51,064 nt of DNA from Dehalococcoidia bacterium (GCA_002730485.1 PCAH01000139.1:1-51064), one strand, 5' to 3'. Positions 37,368 through 47,180 are shown, counted from the stretch's first letter. Notes: generated from the letters alone by a model not told the origin. Made by a program: numbers and translations.

Positions 37368-38279
37368 CTATTCGGAACTTGAGTCTTCGGTTTGCGGTTC
37401 AGGACGCGGCTGGTTGTTCGTTGGCCGCACCAATTGGGCCTTCCAGACCAGCAGCGGTACGGTAACGAGCACCACTATGATGGCTACTACCTGGGCTTCA
37501 TTTAGAGCACCAAAGTACTCGTTGAATTCCTCTCTCAGGAAACTCAGGAAGAACCGGCCTATCGAATAGGTGGCCAGATAGAGAGCGAAAAACATTCCAT
37601 TGGGACGCAGCCTGTTGCGCAATGGCCAGATGGCGGCAAACAGCGCCAGGTCAAACAAAAGCTCATAGCCAACCGCCGGGTGCGTTGGCGGCCGAAAGAC
37701 ACCCGGGCTGTTGGGGTGGGTGTAAATGACACCCCAGGGGAGTTCAGTCACCTTGGAGAAGTGCTCGCCGTTGATAACGTCTCCAACGCGACCAATCGCC
37801 ATACCAATCAAGAGCGCCGGAGCTGTGACATCAGCCAGCCGCCCGATTCCGGGAAGGTTGGCCTTGTGAGCCTCGCCCATAAACGGGAAGACGGTTCTCC
37901 ATAGTGACAGGAACCATTCGGAATTCCGAATCATGATGTACAGCGCGCCACCGATGAACCCGCCGATTATCGCGCCATAGATCGCTATGCCGCCCGACCA
38001 GACCGAGAAGACACTCATGAAATCGTCTCGGTAGACCTCGTCCCAGAAGTCGATGACGTGCAATATCCGGGCGCCGATCACTCCACCGATGATGGCCCAA
38101 ACCGCAACCGAGTAGATGGAATCGACGATCATCCCTTCTCTACCGCCCCATCGGGCTACCAGCCAGACCGCAACCGCGACTCCCACAAAAGTCATAACAC
38201 CATGCCAGGATAGGGTCAGTCCCCAGAAGTCGATGAGATTGGGGTTTATTCCGATGGATACGCTGGCTAGGATGCCCAT
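37368..38279 (-). CDS. lgt: Prolipoprotein diacylglyceryl transferase
   Basis: 303 residues with about seven membrane spans. It adds diacylglycerol to the lipobox cysteine of lipoproteins. Signature sequence GRVGDVINGEHFSKVTELPWGVIY matches the family pattern around GRxGNxIN. SWHGVMTFVGVAVA near the N-terminus holds the conserved His. The tail after the last span is polar (about 25 residues). The oligopeptide-type binding protein in this window carries a lipobox and would be a substrate. It is last in the order rsmA-ispE-lgt. Confidence 0.95.
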   Translation of the reverse strand: MGILASVSIGINPNLIDFWGLTLSWHGVMTFVGVAVAVWLVARWGGREGMIVDSIYSVAVWAIIGGVIGARILHVIDFWDEVYRDDFMSVFSVWSGGIAIYGAIIGGFIGGALYIMIRNSEWFLSLWRTVFPFMGEAHKANLPGIGRLADVTAPALLIGMAIGRVGDVINGEHFSKVTELPWGVIYTHPNSPGVFRPPTHPAVGYELLFDLALFAAIWPLRNRLRPNGMFFALYLATYSIGRFFLSFLREEFNEYFGALNEAQVVAIIVVLVTVPLLVWKAQLVRPTNNQPRPEPQTEDSSSE

Positions 38280-38349
38280 TGATTGAACCTTTGCCGAGTC
38301 AATTTAGATTGGTCGGGTGCGCGTCTGTGGTCATCACCGGATCTGCGGG

Positions 38350-39234
38350 TCACCCTGGAATAGAATTCTCTCCGCATAGCTCCGGTGGAACCGTGCTAAC
38401 AAGGTAAACCCCAGCGCTATGTGGTTGCAACACATCTGCTATCGACTGGTGCTCTTCTTCGCTGGACGGGATGGTAAATAAAGCCGGACCGGCTCCGCAC
38501 AGATGCATCACCGGGCCACCGTCCTCGACGATCTCCCGACACATATCAACCAATTCAGGATAGCTCCGGGCTGCGACTTCCGAGAAAGCATTGAAAATCA
38601 ACCCGCGTACAGACTCCCTTACGAACTGGCCCGAAGTTAGGATCTGTATCATCTGTCGGGTGAGACCCCCGTCGCTGAATTGAGCGCGGGTCAACCTGGA
38701 ATACATGCTGGCCGTCTTGTTGGGAATGACCAGAGAAGGAAAAACCAGCGTGACCGCCAGAGGTGGTAGAGAAGCGAGTTGGGTGATCTGCTCGCCTCTG
38801 CCCTGGGCCAGTGCCGTGCCACCCCAGAGGAAGAAAGAAACGTCCGAGCCGAGTTTTGCAGCGATCACGGCCAGTTCTTCGACCGATAAACCCAGTCCCC
38901 AGAGGCGGTTCAAACCCAGCAACGCCGTGGCGGCGTCACTACTCCCTCCCCCCAGGCCCATGCCAACCGGGATGTGCTTCTCTACAATTATCTTGGCTGC
39001 GGGGTCAATGTTGCCCTCCTTAGCCAGCTCAACTGCCGCCTGCCAGACCAGGTTCTGATCCCCGGCCAGCTCCGGATACTCGCATTCAACTTTTAGTTTT
39101 GTGTCTGGTTCAAAGCGGAGTTTGTCGGCCAGGGCGACCGTCTGCATCACCGTTGTAACCAGATGGTAGCCGTCGTCCAAACGGTCAAGCACCTCGAAGG
39201 TCAGGTTGATCTTGGCGTAGGCAGGAATCTCCAA
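38350..39234 (-). CDS. ispE: 4-diphosphocytidyl-2-C-methyl-D-erythritol kinase
   Basis: 294 residues of the GHMP kinase superfamily. It phosphorylates CDP-methylerythritol in the non-mevalonate isoprenoid pathway. The start AYAKINLTFEVLDRLDDGYH and the ATP loop PVGMGLGGGSSDAATALLGLN are typical. The C-terminal motif MHLCGAGPALFTI is also present. The start is TTG at 39234; the ribosome site overlaps the end of rsmA, three bases away, so translation is coupled. Confidence 0.95.
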   Translation of the reverse strand: MEIPAYAKINLTFEVLDRLDDGYHLVTTVMQTVALADKLRFEPDTKLKVECEYPELAGDQNLVWQAAVELAKEGNIDPAAKIIVEKHIPVGMGLGGGSSDAATALLGLNRLWGLGLSVEELAVIAAKLGSDVSFFLWGGTALAQGRGEQITQLASLPPLAVTLVFPSLVIPNKTASMYSRLTRAQFSDGGLTRQMIQILTSGQFVRESVRGLIFNAFSEVAARSYPELVDMCREIVEDGGPVMHLCGAGPALFTIPSSEEEHQSIADVLQPHSAGVYLVSTVPPELCGENSIPG

Positions 39235-39237
39235 GGT

Positions 39238-40071
39238 CTAATCCCCTTCCTCGGAAACTACCGACGTCTCAGCCCAGGCCCGGTAGATCGCCGCCCACTC
39301 CCCTATGTCCAGGGTCTGAGGCCTGCGTGTGGCATCGACGCCCGCCCGTTTCAATATATCCCCGCCAGACACGGGTTCTATTTGAAGTCCTTGGCTGAGG
39401 GAATTTCGAATCTGCTTTCTAGGAGCGGCGAATCCAGCCCGCACCACGGTGAAGAAATCTTCCTGACTGGAGACATCAGCGGCAGGCTCTGGCAGGACCG
39501 TTAATCGCACAACGGCCGAAGTTACTTTGGGCGGTGGCCTGAATGATTTTGGCGGCACGGAGCAGACCATCTTGGCGTTGGCGTAGAACTGGGTGGCCAC
39601 GGACAAGATGCCCATCTCGCCTGGCGGGGCAACCATGTTCTTGGCGACTTCCTGTTGAACCATGACCACCAGCACGCTGGGTTTGGGATCTGATTCCAAC
39701 AGACGCCGCACGATGGGATTTGCCGCATAGTAGGGGAGGTTGGCGACGACTTTGTAGGAGGTATCCGGGGAGATGAGCTTGGCTAAATCAACGGTCCGGG
39801 CGTCGGCCTCGACACAGGTCAGGTTTTCGGGATGGTCCAAGCGTGCCGGCAAGGCAGCGGCAAGCTCTCCGTCGAGTTCCACAGCGATCACCCGCTTTAC
39901 CCGTGTGACCAATCTCTTGGTTAAAACACCGCGTCCCGGCCCGATCTCAACCACGACATCGTCCTCTGACAGGTCGGCTGCTTTGAGGATACGACTGGCA
40001 GTGCCGATGTCAGACAGAAAGTGCTGGCCAAGGGATTTGCGGGCGGTGGTTTTGCCAGATGAAGATGTCAC
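39238..40071 (-). CDS. rsmA: 16S rRNA dimethyladenosine transferase (RsmA/KsgA)
   Basis: 277 residues. It dimethylates two adjacent adenosines near the 3' end of 16S rRNA during small-subunit maturation. Seen: KSLGQHFLSDIGTASRIL, SAM motif I VEIGPGRGVLT, and the catalytic motif NLPYYAANPIVRRLL (NLPY). FRPPPKVTSAVVRL closes the methylase domain. The GTG start has no strong ribosome site. ispE follows immediately and lgt after that. Confidence 0.95.
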   Translation of the reverse strand: MTSSSGKTTARKSLGQHFLSDIGTASRILKAADLSEDDVVVEIGPGRGVLTKRLVTRVKRVIAVELDGELAAALPARLDHPENLTCVEADARTVDLAKLISPDTSYKVVANLPYYAANPIVRRLLESDPKPSVLVVMVQQEVAKNMVAPPGEMGILSVATQFYANAKMVCSVPPKSFRPPPKVTSAVVRLTVLPEPAADVSSQEDFFTVVRAGFAAPRKQIRNSLSQGLQIEPVSGGDILKRAGVDATRRPQTLDIGEWAAIYRAWAETSVVSEEGD

Positions 40072-40137
40072 GGCTTAAAGGATACCTGATTCGGAGAACG
40101 TGACCTTGGTAAGTAGAGAAGTGGATTGGACAGGAAA

Positions 40138-40428
40138 TAATGAGGTAAGGATAAGACCGTACACCTCCCGTTGTCATTAACCAGCGGGCATTTCATGGAT
40201 GATGACTCAGACCAGGCACTCCCACGGCACCCGCAGGGTCCTGTTTACCGTTGCTTCCTTCCGGATCTGGCGGGGTTCGCAAGTCTACGTCGCGCGGGAC
40301 CCAGTCCTCAGTATCATCGCCCATAATATGGGCCCTCTGGCCACGCCGAGGGGAGGAGTTCAACCCCGCTATAGCGGATTGCGGATATAGGGCACCGCTG
40401 GCTCCCCGTCTAGTACGGCCTCATTAAC
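40138..40428 (-). ncRNA. ffs: Signal recognition particle RNA, large bacterial type
   Basis: The minus strand holds the domain IV core GCCAGATCCGGAAGGAAGCAACGG, seen as CTTCCTTCCGGATC on the plus strand near 40255. The 5' Alu-domain block (GGGGAGCCAGCGGTGCCC, CCGCAATCCGCTATAGCGGGGTTGAA) resembles that of the B. subtilis scRNA. The 3' block GGGTGCCGTGGGAGTGCCTGG pairs back toward the 5' half. The ends TAATGAGG (40421-40428) and CCTCATTA (40138-40145) close a helix 1. Length is about 290 bases, against about 270 in B. subtilis. It targets nascent membrane proteins with Ffh. Exact ends are estimates. Confidence 0.92.
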
Positions 40429-40458
40429 ATGGTAGGATTGGGAGAGTGCGCTAGTCAA
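40429..40458 (-). promoter_or_regulatory. Putative promoter of the SRP RNA
   Basis: On the minus strand: TTGACT (40458-40453), 18-base spacer, TACCAT (40434-40429). The predicted start lies near 40422-40424, at or just inside the closing helix. Confidence 0.5.
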
Positions 40459-40549
40459 GGGTAACCACTCCCACTTAAGTTAGCCCCCGCTTCCATGGGT
40501 ATTCTCGGAACTATGGGAAATCGCGCTGATTTAACAAGGCCGATCTTTT

Positions 40550-41422
40550 ATGCAGATACGTAAAGCAGTCATACCCGCCGCAGGCCTCGGCACCCGGTTT
40601 TTGCCGGTAACAATGTCTGTGCCAAAAGAATTGCTCCCGATCATTGACCGCCCCCTCCTGCAATATGTGATCGCAGAGGCTGTTGAGGCCGGTGTAGAAG
40701 AGGTCATCATCGTGACCTCGCCGGACAAAGAGTCCATCGGCGAGTATTTCCAATCTCAGCCGAGTTTGGAACGACGTCTGACGGCGAACGGGGAAGATGC
40801 TTTGTTGGAGAAGGTCACGGAGGCCGGGAATCTGGCAAAAGTGAGTTTTGTTATCCAGCACGAAGCCCTGGGTCTGGGGCATGCGGTGCTCATGGCCAAG
40901 GATGCGGTTGGTGACGAGCCTTTCGTAGTGATTCTGCCTGATGACATCATTGCCCATGCCCCTGGAGCTATCAGCCAGATGGTCCAGGTGTCCGAAAAAC
41001 TGAACGCCGGGGTCATCGCAGTGGAGGCTTTGCCCTGGGAAGTCGTCCACAACTACGGGGTGGTCGATGCCAGCAAAGTATCAGGTGGCATCTACAAGAT
41101 TCACGGATTGGTGGAAAAGCCGCCAAGGGAAGAAGCTCCATCGAACTTGAGCATCGTCGGTCGTTACATACTGCCTCCCGATATATTCCACTACCTTGAA
41201 ACCACCAAACCTGGCGTCAGGGGCGAGATCCAGTTGACTGAGGGGCTCCTGGTTTTGCTTCAGGAGCATGATTTGTACGCTTACGAGTTCTTAGGCACAC
41301 GTTACGATGGCGGCACCCCTATGGGGCTCCTGAGAGCATCTCTGGCATTTGCTTTGGAGAGGGAAGATACAGCAGAAGAGGCAAAGATGCTTTTGCGGGA
41401 ATTTCGGGATAGGTCCGGTTAG
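40550..41422 (+). CDS. galU: UTP-glucose-1-phosphate uridylyltransferase
   Basis: 290 residues. It makes UDP-glucose for glycan synthesis. The N-terminus AVIPAAGLGTRFLPVTMSVPKELLPI is the nucleotidyltransferase loop of GalU. IQHEALGLGHAVLMAK and FVVILPDDII follow, then IHGLVEKPPREEAPSNLSIVGRYILP and GEIQLTEGL. The ATG at 40550 is preceded by AAGG at some distance. The DinB-like gene follows 65 bases later on the same strand. Confidence 0.96.
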   Translation: MQIRKAVIPAAGLGTRFLPVTMSVPKELLPIIDRPLLQYVIAEAVEAGVEEVIIVTSPDKESIGEYFQSQPSLERRLTANGEDALLEKVTEAGNLAKVSFVIQHEALGLGHAVLMAKDAVGDEPFVVILPDDIIAHAPGAISQMVQVSEKLNAGVIAVEALPWEVVHNYGVVDASKVSGGIYKIHGLVEKPPREEAPSNLSIVGRYILPPDIFHYLETTKPGVRGEIQLTEGLLVLLQEHDLYAYEFLGTRYDGGTPMGLLRASLAFALEREDTAEEAKMLLREFRDRSG

Positions 41423-41487
41423 GAAACCAGACTGCCTCCGTAAATCAATAACAAAGAGACACACTTGATCTCCAAGGAGGAAACCCA

Positions 41488-41979
41488 TTGGCAACTGGCA
41501 GACAAGAACACATAGATACGGTTAAAGGCATCAAGAAAGATCTATTGGCAGTCCTAGACGGCATGGATTACTGTCTGGACTGGAAACAAGACCCTTCAGA
41601 GTGGTCGGCCAGGGAATTGGTCTATCACGTTATAGACACACCGCCCGGTGGTGTCCACGGGCTGGTCAAGGCCATGCTTTCTGGGGAGATCACCGAGTAC
41701 GACCTCTGGAGTGATCTGACGAACCTGACACCGGAGAGGCTCGCCTACGACATCTCTCAGATAACCGCGGATATAGAGGCCTGCACCGACGACCTGATTA
41801 AGTCGCTCTCAGGTATGTCTGATGCCGATCTGGAAGGCAAGTCGGTCATGATGCATCAGAAGACGCGACTGGTAGACGAGGAACGCTCGATTGACATGAT
41901 ATTGACGCGGACGTTGAATGGCCACATTCAAGAGCATCTGGTGCAGTTGCGGGTTCTGCGGGAAGCCCTAGCAATCTAG
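41488..41979 (+). CDS. DinB-like four-helix-bundle protein
   Basis: 163 residues, all helical by appearance. The DinB-superfamily pattern is visible: WSARELVYHVIDT with a His in the second helix, and GHIQEHLVQLR with two His near the C-terminus, a possible metal triad. Members include thiol transferases and damage-induced proteins, so a role cannot be assigned. Start is TTG at 41488 with a strong AAGGAGG nine bases upstream. It is convergent with lepA, only 18 bases apart. Confidence 0.8.
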   Translation: MATGRQEHIDTVKGIKKDLLAVLDGMDYCLDWKQDPSEWSARELVYHVIDTPPGGVHGLVKAMLSGEITEYDLWSDLTNLTPERLAYDISQITADIEACTDDLIKSLSGMSDADLEGKSVMMHQKTRLVDEERSIDMILTRTLNGHIQEHLVQLRVLREALAI

Positions 41980-41997
41980 GGCAATAAGTCGGCTACT

Positions 41998-43842
41998 CTA
42001 GTTGCCGCCGACTTCCAGGATGCTGAGGAATGCTTCCTGGGGAATCTCAACCTGGCCCACCATCTTGAGGCGCTTCTTGCCTTCTTTTTGCTTTTCCAGC
42101 AATTTGCGCTTCCGAGTAATGTCACCACCGTAGCATTTGGCCAATACGTCTTTGCGCATGGCACGCACGGTCTCCCGGGCGATGATACGGCTTCCAATGG
42201 ATGCTTGGATTGGCACTTCAAACATCTGTCTTGGGATTGTGCCACGCAGTTTTTCCACTATCTTGCGGCCCTGTGTTACCGCAGCATCCCGATGCATGAT
42301 CATGGACAGGGCTTCCACTGGATGATGGTTGACCAGGATATCCACTTTGACCAGTGGCGCGGCCCGGTAACCGGCAAAGCTGTAGTCCAAAGACGCATAT
42401 CCCTGAGTCTTTGACTTCAGTTGGTTGAAGAAATCGGCCAGGAGTTCCACCAAGGGCACGGTGTACTCCATCACTACCCTTGAGTGTTCATCGTCTGCGA
42501 CATCGCCATCTTTGCGAGTGCCGCCGCCCTGCATGTATTCCATTCGCTTGAAATCGGACCTGCGTGAGTGCATCAGGTCCATCAAAGCGCCCACATGGCG
42601 GCTGGGGGCGACAATGGTCAGGTCCAGTAGTGGTTCTAGTATCTCTGACAATTCATTGGGTGATGGCAGTTTGGCCGGGCTGTCGATCATGACCGTTTCG
42701 CCGCTAGTCAGCACCACCTGATAGGCAACGCTCGGCGCGGTTACGATTAGATCGAGGTCATACTCACGCTCAAGTCTTTCTTGGATGATCTCCAGGTGCA
42801 TGAGACCGAGGAACCCGCAACGGAAGCCAAACCCAAGGGCGCTGCTGTTTTCCGGTTCCATTCCCAAGGAAGCGTCATTGAGTTGGAGTTTTTCCAATGC
42901 GGCCCGTAGGTTTCCGTACTCTTCACCGTCGGCCGGGTACAGCCCGGCGAAGACCATTGGCTTAACCGGCACATAGCCGGGAAGCGGGTCCTCAGCGGAG
43001 TAACGTTCCAGGGTCAGCGTATCACCCACCGAGCATTCCCTGACCTCTTTGAAGCCGGTGGCGATGTAGCCGACCTGTCCGGTTGATAGCGACTCCGTTG
43101 GTGTTGGGCCAGGGGAGAAGACTCCGACTTCGACTATCTCTGCCAACCTGCCGGACGACATTACCTTGATCTTGTCTGTCTTGCTGATGGTGCCGTCCTT
43201 TACGCGGACGTGGGCGATGATCCCCTTGAAGGAGTTGAACTCTGAGTCAAAGACCAGGCTGCGAGGCGCGCCTTCAATCACGCCAGTAGGTGGCGGTACT
43301 CTTTCCACAACGGCATCAAGTATCTCTTTAGCGCCGGTCCCTTCTTTGGCAGAAACGTAGAGAATCTCATCTTTGGTGAATCCAAATGCCTGTTGGATCT
43401 CTGCAGATACCCGGTCTGGCTCTGCTTGAGGCAGGTCAACCTTGTTCAGGACCGGAATAAGCTCCAGGTCATACTCCATGGCCAGAAGTGTATTGGCGAT
43501 GGTCTGGGCTTCTATCCCCTGGCTGGCGTCCACCACCAACAGGGCACCCTCGCAGGCGGCCAAGGCGCGGGAGACCTCATAGCTGAAGTCCACGTGGCCT
43601 GGCGTGTCAATGAGGTTGAACTGGTATTCGACTCCATCAGGCGCGGTGTGTGACATCGTCACTGCCTTACCCTTGATGGTGATGCCCCGTTCCCTCTCAA
43701 GATCCATCTGGTCAAGGAATTGCGCTTTCATCTCACCGGCACGAACTGTGTCAGTGATTTCTAGAAAGCGATCAGCCAGGGTCGACTTACCGTGGTCGAT
43801 GTGGGCGATGATGCAGAAATTTCTTATGCGGCTTGGTTCCAT
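41998..43842 (-). CDS. lepA: Elongation factor 4 (LepA)
   Basis: 614 residues, a ribosome-associated GTPase that back-translocates or helps ribosome assembly. Seen: P-loop AHIDHGKSTLADRFLE, switch I ERERGITIKGKAV, DTPGHVDFSYEVSRALAACEG, and NKVDLPQAEPDRV. The LepA-specific C-terminal domain has KCYGGDITRKRKLLEKQKEGKKRLK. ATG at 43842. It is separated from the importer ATPase genes upstream by a strong terminator. Confidence 0.97.
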   Translation of the reverse strand: MEPSRIRNFCIIAHIDHGKSTLADRFLEITDTVRAGEMKAQFLDQMDLERERGITIKGKAVTMSHTAPDGVEYQFNLIDTPGHVDFSYEVSRALAACEGALLVVDASQGIEAQTIANTLLAMEYDLELIPVLNKVDLPQAEPDRVSAEIQQAFGFTKDEILYVSAKEGTGAKEILDAVVERVPPPTGVIEGAPRSLVFDSEFNSFKGIIAHVRVKDGTISKTDKIKVMSSGRLAEIVEVGVFSPGPTPTESLSTGQVGYIATGFKEVRECSVGDTLTLERYSAEDPLPGYVPVKPMVFAGLYPADGEEYGNLRAALEKLQLNDASLGMEPENSSALGFGFRCGFLGLMHLEIIQERLEREYDLDLIVTAPSVAYQVVLTSGETVMIDSPAKLPSPNELSEILEPLLDLTIVAPSRHVGALMDLMHSRRSDFKRMEYMQGGGTRKDGDVADDEHSRVVMEYTVPLVELLADFFNQLKSKTQGYASLDYSFAGYRAAPLVKVDILVNHHPVEALSMIMHRDAAVTQGRKIVEKLRGTIPRQMFEVPIQASIGSRIIARETVRAMRKDVLAKCYGGDITRKRKLLEKQKEGKKRLKMVGQVEIPQEAFLSILEVGGN

Positions 43843-43929
43843 ATTAATCCAATGTTATCACGCTCGAATTTCACCAACAATGAAGATCGGGCAGTGTTGC
43901 GGTCAACAACCTTCTAATTCGGGGGTTAA

Positions 43930-43963
43930 AAAAGAGAGGCTGCTTTGTAACAGCCTCTCTTTT
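43930..43963 (-). terminator. Rho-independent terminator of the ATPase operon
   Basis: A 13-bp stem (AAAAGAGAGGCTG/CAGCCTCTCTTTT) with an eight-base loop. On the minus strand it is followed by further T, so it ends the dppD-dppF transcript 28 bases after the stop. Confidence 0.9.
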
Positions 43964-43990
43964 CTGGTTTGCCGAGTGGTAGTTGTGTGG

Positions 43991-45034
43991 TTAGTAGCTG
44001 CCGTATCCGTTGGCCAGGAGACATGCGGCATGGTGATCTGGTTCCATCTCACGCAACTCGGGGAGATTCTGGGAGCAACTGTCGTTGGCTACCGGGCAGC
44101 GGGGGTGGAACACGCAACCGCTAGGCGGGTTCAGCGGGCTGGGAACCTCACCAGTTAGCAAAACGCGCTCGCGTTGGGCGTCCAACACCGGGTCAGGGAT
44201 TGGCACTGCGGATAGCAGGGCCTTGGTGTAGGGATGAACCGGATTCCGATAGATCTCGTTCCGCTCTGCCATCTCTACCATGTGACCCAGGTACATGACA
44301 CCGACCCGATCACTGATGTGGCGAACCACGGACAGGTCATGGGCGATGAATAGGTAAGTCAGGTTGTATTGTTCCTGTAAGTCTTCCAACAGGTTGATGA
44401 TCTGTGCCTGAATGGACACGTCGAGTGCGGAGACAGGTTCATCGGCGACGATGAACTTTGGCCCCACTGACAATGCCCGGGCGACACCGATACGCTGTCG
44501 CTGTCCGCCGCTGAACTCGTGGGGGAAGCGGTCGGCCATGTATGGGTTGAGACCCACGTTCTGGAGTAAATCCGCAACCTTCTCCCGATATTCTTGCTTA
44601 CTGTTGACCAGGCCGTGGACGATTAGTGGCTCGCCGATGATGTTTCCGGCTGTCATGCGGGGATTCAGCGAGCTGTAGGGATCCTGAAAGATCACCTGCA
44701 TCTCACGTCGCACTCCACGCATTTCCCTGGAGCTTAGATCCGTCAGGTCTCGGCCTTCGAATAGGACCTGTCCGCCAGTTGGCTTGTACAGTTGCAGGAT
44801 GCAGCGTCCGGTGGTGGTCTTCCCGCATCCGCTTTCGCCGACCAGTCCGAGGGTTTCGCCCCGTTTAACCGTGAAACTGACGCCATCAACGGCTTTTACA
44901 TATCCGGTTGGTTTGCGAGACAGGAATCCCGAGCCAACTGGAAAGTACATCTGGAGATCCCTGACCTCCAGTAGGGTTTCGTCATCTTGTGGTGCGGGGG
45001 CACCAGCAGCCGCCGCTTCGGGCATGGTTGTCAT
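43991..45034 (-). CDS. dppF: Peptide-type ABC transporter ATP-binding protein (DppF/OppF family)
   Basis: 347 residues. Walker [12 protein letters not shown]-loop [16 protein letters not shown] signature [16 protein letters not shown] and Walker [13 protein letters not shown] are all present. The C-terminal oligopeptide-transport domain has [16 protein letters not shown] and the Cys-containing [18 protein letters not shown] at 45034 has AGGA six bases upstream. It follows the partner ATPase gene by 97 bases. No permease or binding-protein gene is beside the pair; the likely partners are at 1646-5244. Confidence 0.94.
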   Translation of the reverse strand: MTTMPEAAAAGAPAPQDDETLLEVRDLQMYFPVGSGFLSRKPTGYVKAVDGVSFTVKRGETLGLVGESGCGKTTTGRCILQLYKPTGGQVLFEGRDLTDLSSREMRGVRREMQVIFQDPYSSLNPRMTAGNIIGEPLIVHGLVNSKQEYREKVADLLQNVGLNPYMADRFPHEFSGGQRQRIGVARALSVGPKFIVADEPVSALDVSIQAQIINLLEDLQEQYNLTYLFIAHDLSVVRHISDRVGVMYLGHMVEMAERNEIYRNPVHPYTKALLSAVPIPDPVLDAQRERVLLTGEVPSPLNPPSGCVFHPRCPVANDSCSQNLPELREMEPDHHAACLLANGYGSY

Positions 45035-45131
45035 ACTAAGTCCTATCTCCCATCTGGGGTGCTCCTGAGTCCTGAATTACGCTTTGGACTCTGGAGTGGT
45101 TCTTGCACGGGATATTTTTCTAGAGGTGTGG

Positions 45132-46148
45132 TTAATCCACTCCCGGATCATCCAAGAAATCTATGGCTGAAGGCCCGAGATCCTCAGACCGCCAGCAGGC
45201 TGACAGATGTCCTTCACCGGCCTCGGTGAGCTCGGGTATATCTGTCTTGCACTTGTCGACCGCCCACTTGCATCGGGGCGCGAACGAACAGCCTCCAGGC
45301 AAGTGAATCAAGTCCGGTGGTTGACCCTCGATGGGGTCTAATTTCGCTCTCCGGGGGAGGTCTAACCTCGGGACCGACCGGAGCAGTCCTACGGTGTACG
45401 GATGACGCGGGTTGGCGTAGATCTCACGGGCATCTCCCCGTTCGATCACCTTACCGGCGTACATGATATTCACTCTGTCTGCATAACGCGCCACCACTCC
45501 CAGGTTATGGGTGATGACTATCAAGGCAACACCGCGTTCGGTTGTAAGAGCCTTCATCAAGTCCAAGATCTGGGCCTGAATGGTCACATCCAACGCGGTG
45601 GTCGGCTCGTCTGCGATGATCAGTCTGGGGTTGCAGCTCAGCGCCATGGCAATCATCACGCGTTGGCGCATACCGCCGCTGAATTGGTGTGGGTACTGCT
45701 TGATGCGGCTTTCCGGGTCGGGAATTCCCACACGGGCTAGGAGATTGACACCCTCACGCTTGGACTCTTCTTTGGACATTCCCATGTGCAGCTGGAGGGT
45801 CTCGGTGAGCTGGCGCTCGACGGTGAGCACCGGGTTCAACGATGTCATGGGTTCTTGGAAGACCATGGAGATTTTCGCTCCGCGAATATTCTGCATATCT
45901 TCCATATCGACTTTGAGGATATCCTCGCCGTCCAAAAGAATCTCTCCACTGACGATCCTACCCGGAGGATTTGGAATGAGGCGCATGACGGAGAGCGCGC
46001 TCACGCTCTTTCCACAGCCGCTCTCTCCAACCAATCCAAGAGTTTCGCCTTCTTCAAGGTCGTAAGAAACGCCGTCAACGGCTTTCACAACCCCGTCCAT
46101 CGTGAAGAAATGAGTCTTCAGGTCTTTAACTTCTAGCAGTGTAGCCAA
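45132..46148 (-). CDS. dppD: Peptide-type ABC transporter ATP-binding protein (DppD/OppD family)
   Basis: 338 residues. Walker A GESGCGKSVSAL, Q-loop FQEPMTSLNPVLT, signature FSGGMRQRVMIAMAL and Walker B LIIADEPTTALD are complete. The C-terminal domain shows HPYTVGLLRSVPRLD and the Cys pattern GCSFAPRCKWAVDKC. The start is TTG at 46148 with GAGGAG six bases upstream. With dppF it forms the heterodimeric ATPase of a peptide-type importer. Confidence 0.94.
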   Translation of the reverse strand: MATLLEVKDLKTHFFTMDGVVKAVDGVSYDLEEGETLGLVGESGCGKSVSALSVMRLIPNPPGRIVSGEILLDGEDILKVDMEDMQNIRGAKISMVFQEPMTSLNPVLTVERQLTETLQLHMGMSKEESKREGVNLLARVGIPDPESRIKQYPHQFSGGMRQRVMIAMALSCNPRLIIADEPTTALDVTIQAQILDLMKALTTERGVALIVITHNLGVVARYADRVNIMYAGKVIERGDAREIYANPRHPYTVGLLRSVPRLDLPRRAKLDPIEGQPPDLIHLPGGCSFAPRCKWAVDKCKTDIPELTEAGEGHLSACWRSEDLGPSAIDFLDDPGVD

Positions 46149-46511
46149 TCGGTCTCCTCAAGTCGTATGTATTAATCTAATACGCGACAGGTTTGGTTCC
46201 GGATGCCGCCCGTGCTTTCATCAAAAAAGGCGGTTATTTTAACTTTTAAAGAATTGCGTGCCTTCTAGATTCCTTTCAGAAAACCTATACTTCGTCGTTA
46301 CTGAGACTAGCTAGGGCCTAGCCATGGCTCAGGCATAGTGCGTTAAGTATTCTCGTCAATGTTTCCAACAAACGCCGATGTATCTTAACGTATTTTGCTA
46401 GGCTGTAAAAGACCGGCAATTTCCGCTTTTGTTCTCTCGTGTCTTTGGTTATGCCAATCAGTGGCAGTCAAACCGGATGCACTCTGATCAGGTCACGCGC
46501 ACAAAAGAGGC
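46149..46511. other. Intergenic region upstream of dppD
   Basis: No gene found. It contains a nested inverted repeat at 46301-46332: outer CTGAG/CTCAG around GCTAGG/CCTAGC. No T-tract accompanies it. A promoter for dppD should lie here; AT-rich candidates at about 46165-46185 and 46235-46255 lack a clear pair. Confidence 0.4.
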
Positions 46512-47180
46512 TCAGACCTTCCATCCCTCAAGGCCATAGACCATGTCCCAGAATCCGTGTTCAAGGCGTACGCTGTTGATGTAGGCTTCGGTCATGGCCG
46601 CCAACTCAGCAGGGCTGGCATCCTTGCCGATGCGGTCCGTCATATCACGGATGTACTGGGCCAATTCGGCGAACTCGTCAGAGGAATACATCTCGATCCA
46701 TTGGGCGTAGAGGGGTGCGGATTCGGGCAGGCCACCCTTCAGAAGGTGTTCACCGATCTCCCAGTAACCCCACTGACAGGGCAACAACGATGCAACCAAT
46801 TCCCCGAAAGTACCTTGGTGAGCGGTCTTGATGAGGAAGCTGGTGTAGGCCAGGGTGGCTGGCGCCGGTTCGGTGGCTTCGAGCTCTTCAGCTCTGATAC
46901 CGAACTCCTGGCAGTAGCTGCGGTGAAGGGCCATTTCCTGGTTCAGGGTCTCGTCCAGTAGCCCAGCGAACCATGACATGTCGGCAAGTTTCGGGGCTTT
47001 GGCTGAAGCCAAGGCCAACACCCGGCTATAATCGACCAGATAGGCGTAATCCTGCATCACGTAGTATTTGAACCGGTCCACCGGTAGAGTTCCATCGCCG
47101 ACACCGGTTACGAAGGGATGTTCTAGGATCGCCTGCCGCATCGGATGCGTGGTGTTCTCAATGTCGGTGATAAACCCCAT
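46512..47180 (-). CDS. tenA: Thiaminase II / aminopyrimidine aminohydrolase TenA
   Basis: 222 residues. It hydrolyses aminopyrimidine breakdown products of thiamine so the pyrimidine can be reused. HPFVTGVGDGTLP and FKYYVMQDYAYL are family hallmarks; the catalytic Cys135 in LLPCQWGYWEIG falls at the same number as in B. subtilis TenA, with D44 and a C-terminal RLEHGFWDMVY segment holding the conserved Glu. It is the fourth gene of thiG-thiE-thiS-tenA, five bases after thiS, under the TPP riboswitch. Confidence 0.95.
   Translation of the reverse strand: MGFITDIENTTHPMRQAILEHPFVTGVGDGTLPVDRFKYYVMQDYAYLVDYSRVLALASAKAPKLADMSWFAGLLDETLNQEMALHRSYCQEFGIRAEELEATEPAPATLAYTSFLIKTAHQGTFGELVASLLPCQWGYWEIGEHLLKGGLPESAPLYAQWIEMYSSDEFAELAQYIRDMTDRIGKDASPAELAAMTEAYINSVRLEHGFWDMVYGLEGWKV

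Noticed and set aside
40199..40390. 63-residue plus-strand frame
   Set aside because: Covered by the SRP RNA on the minus strand; structural RNA explains the sequence.
46301..46332. Nested inverted repeat as a terminator
   Set aside because: No T-tract on either strand, and it is 180 bases from the nearest stop.
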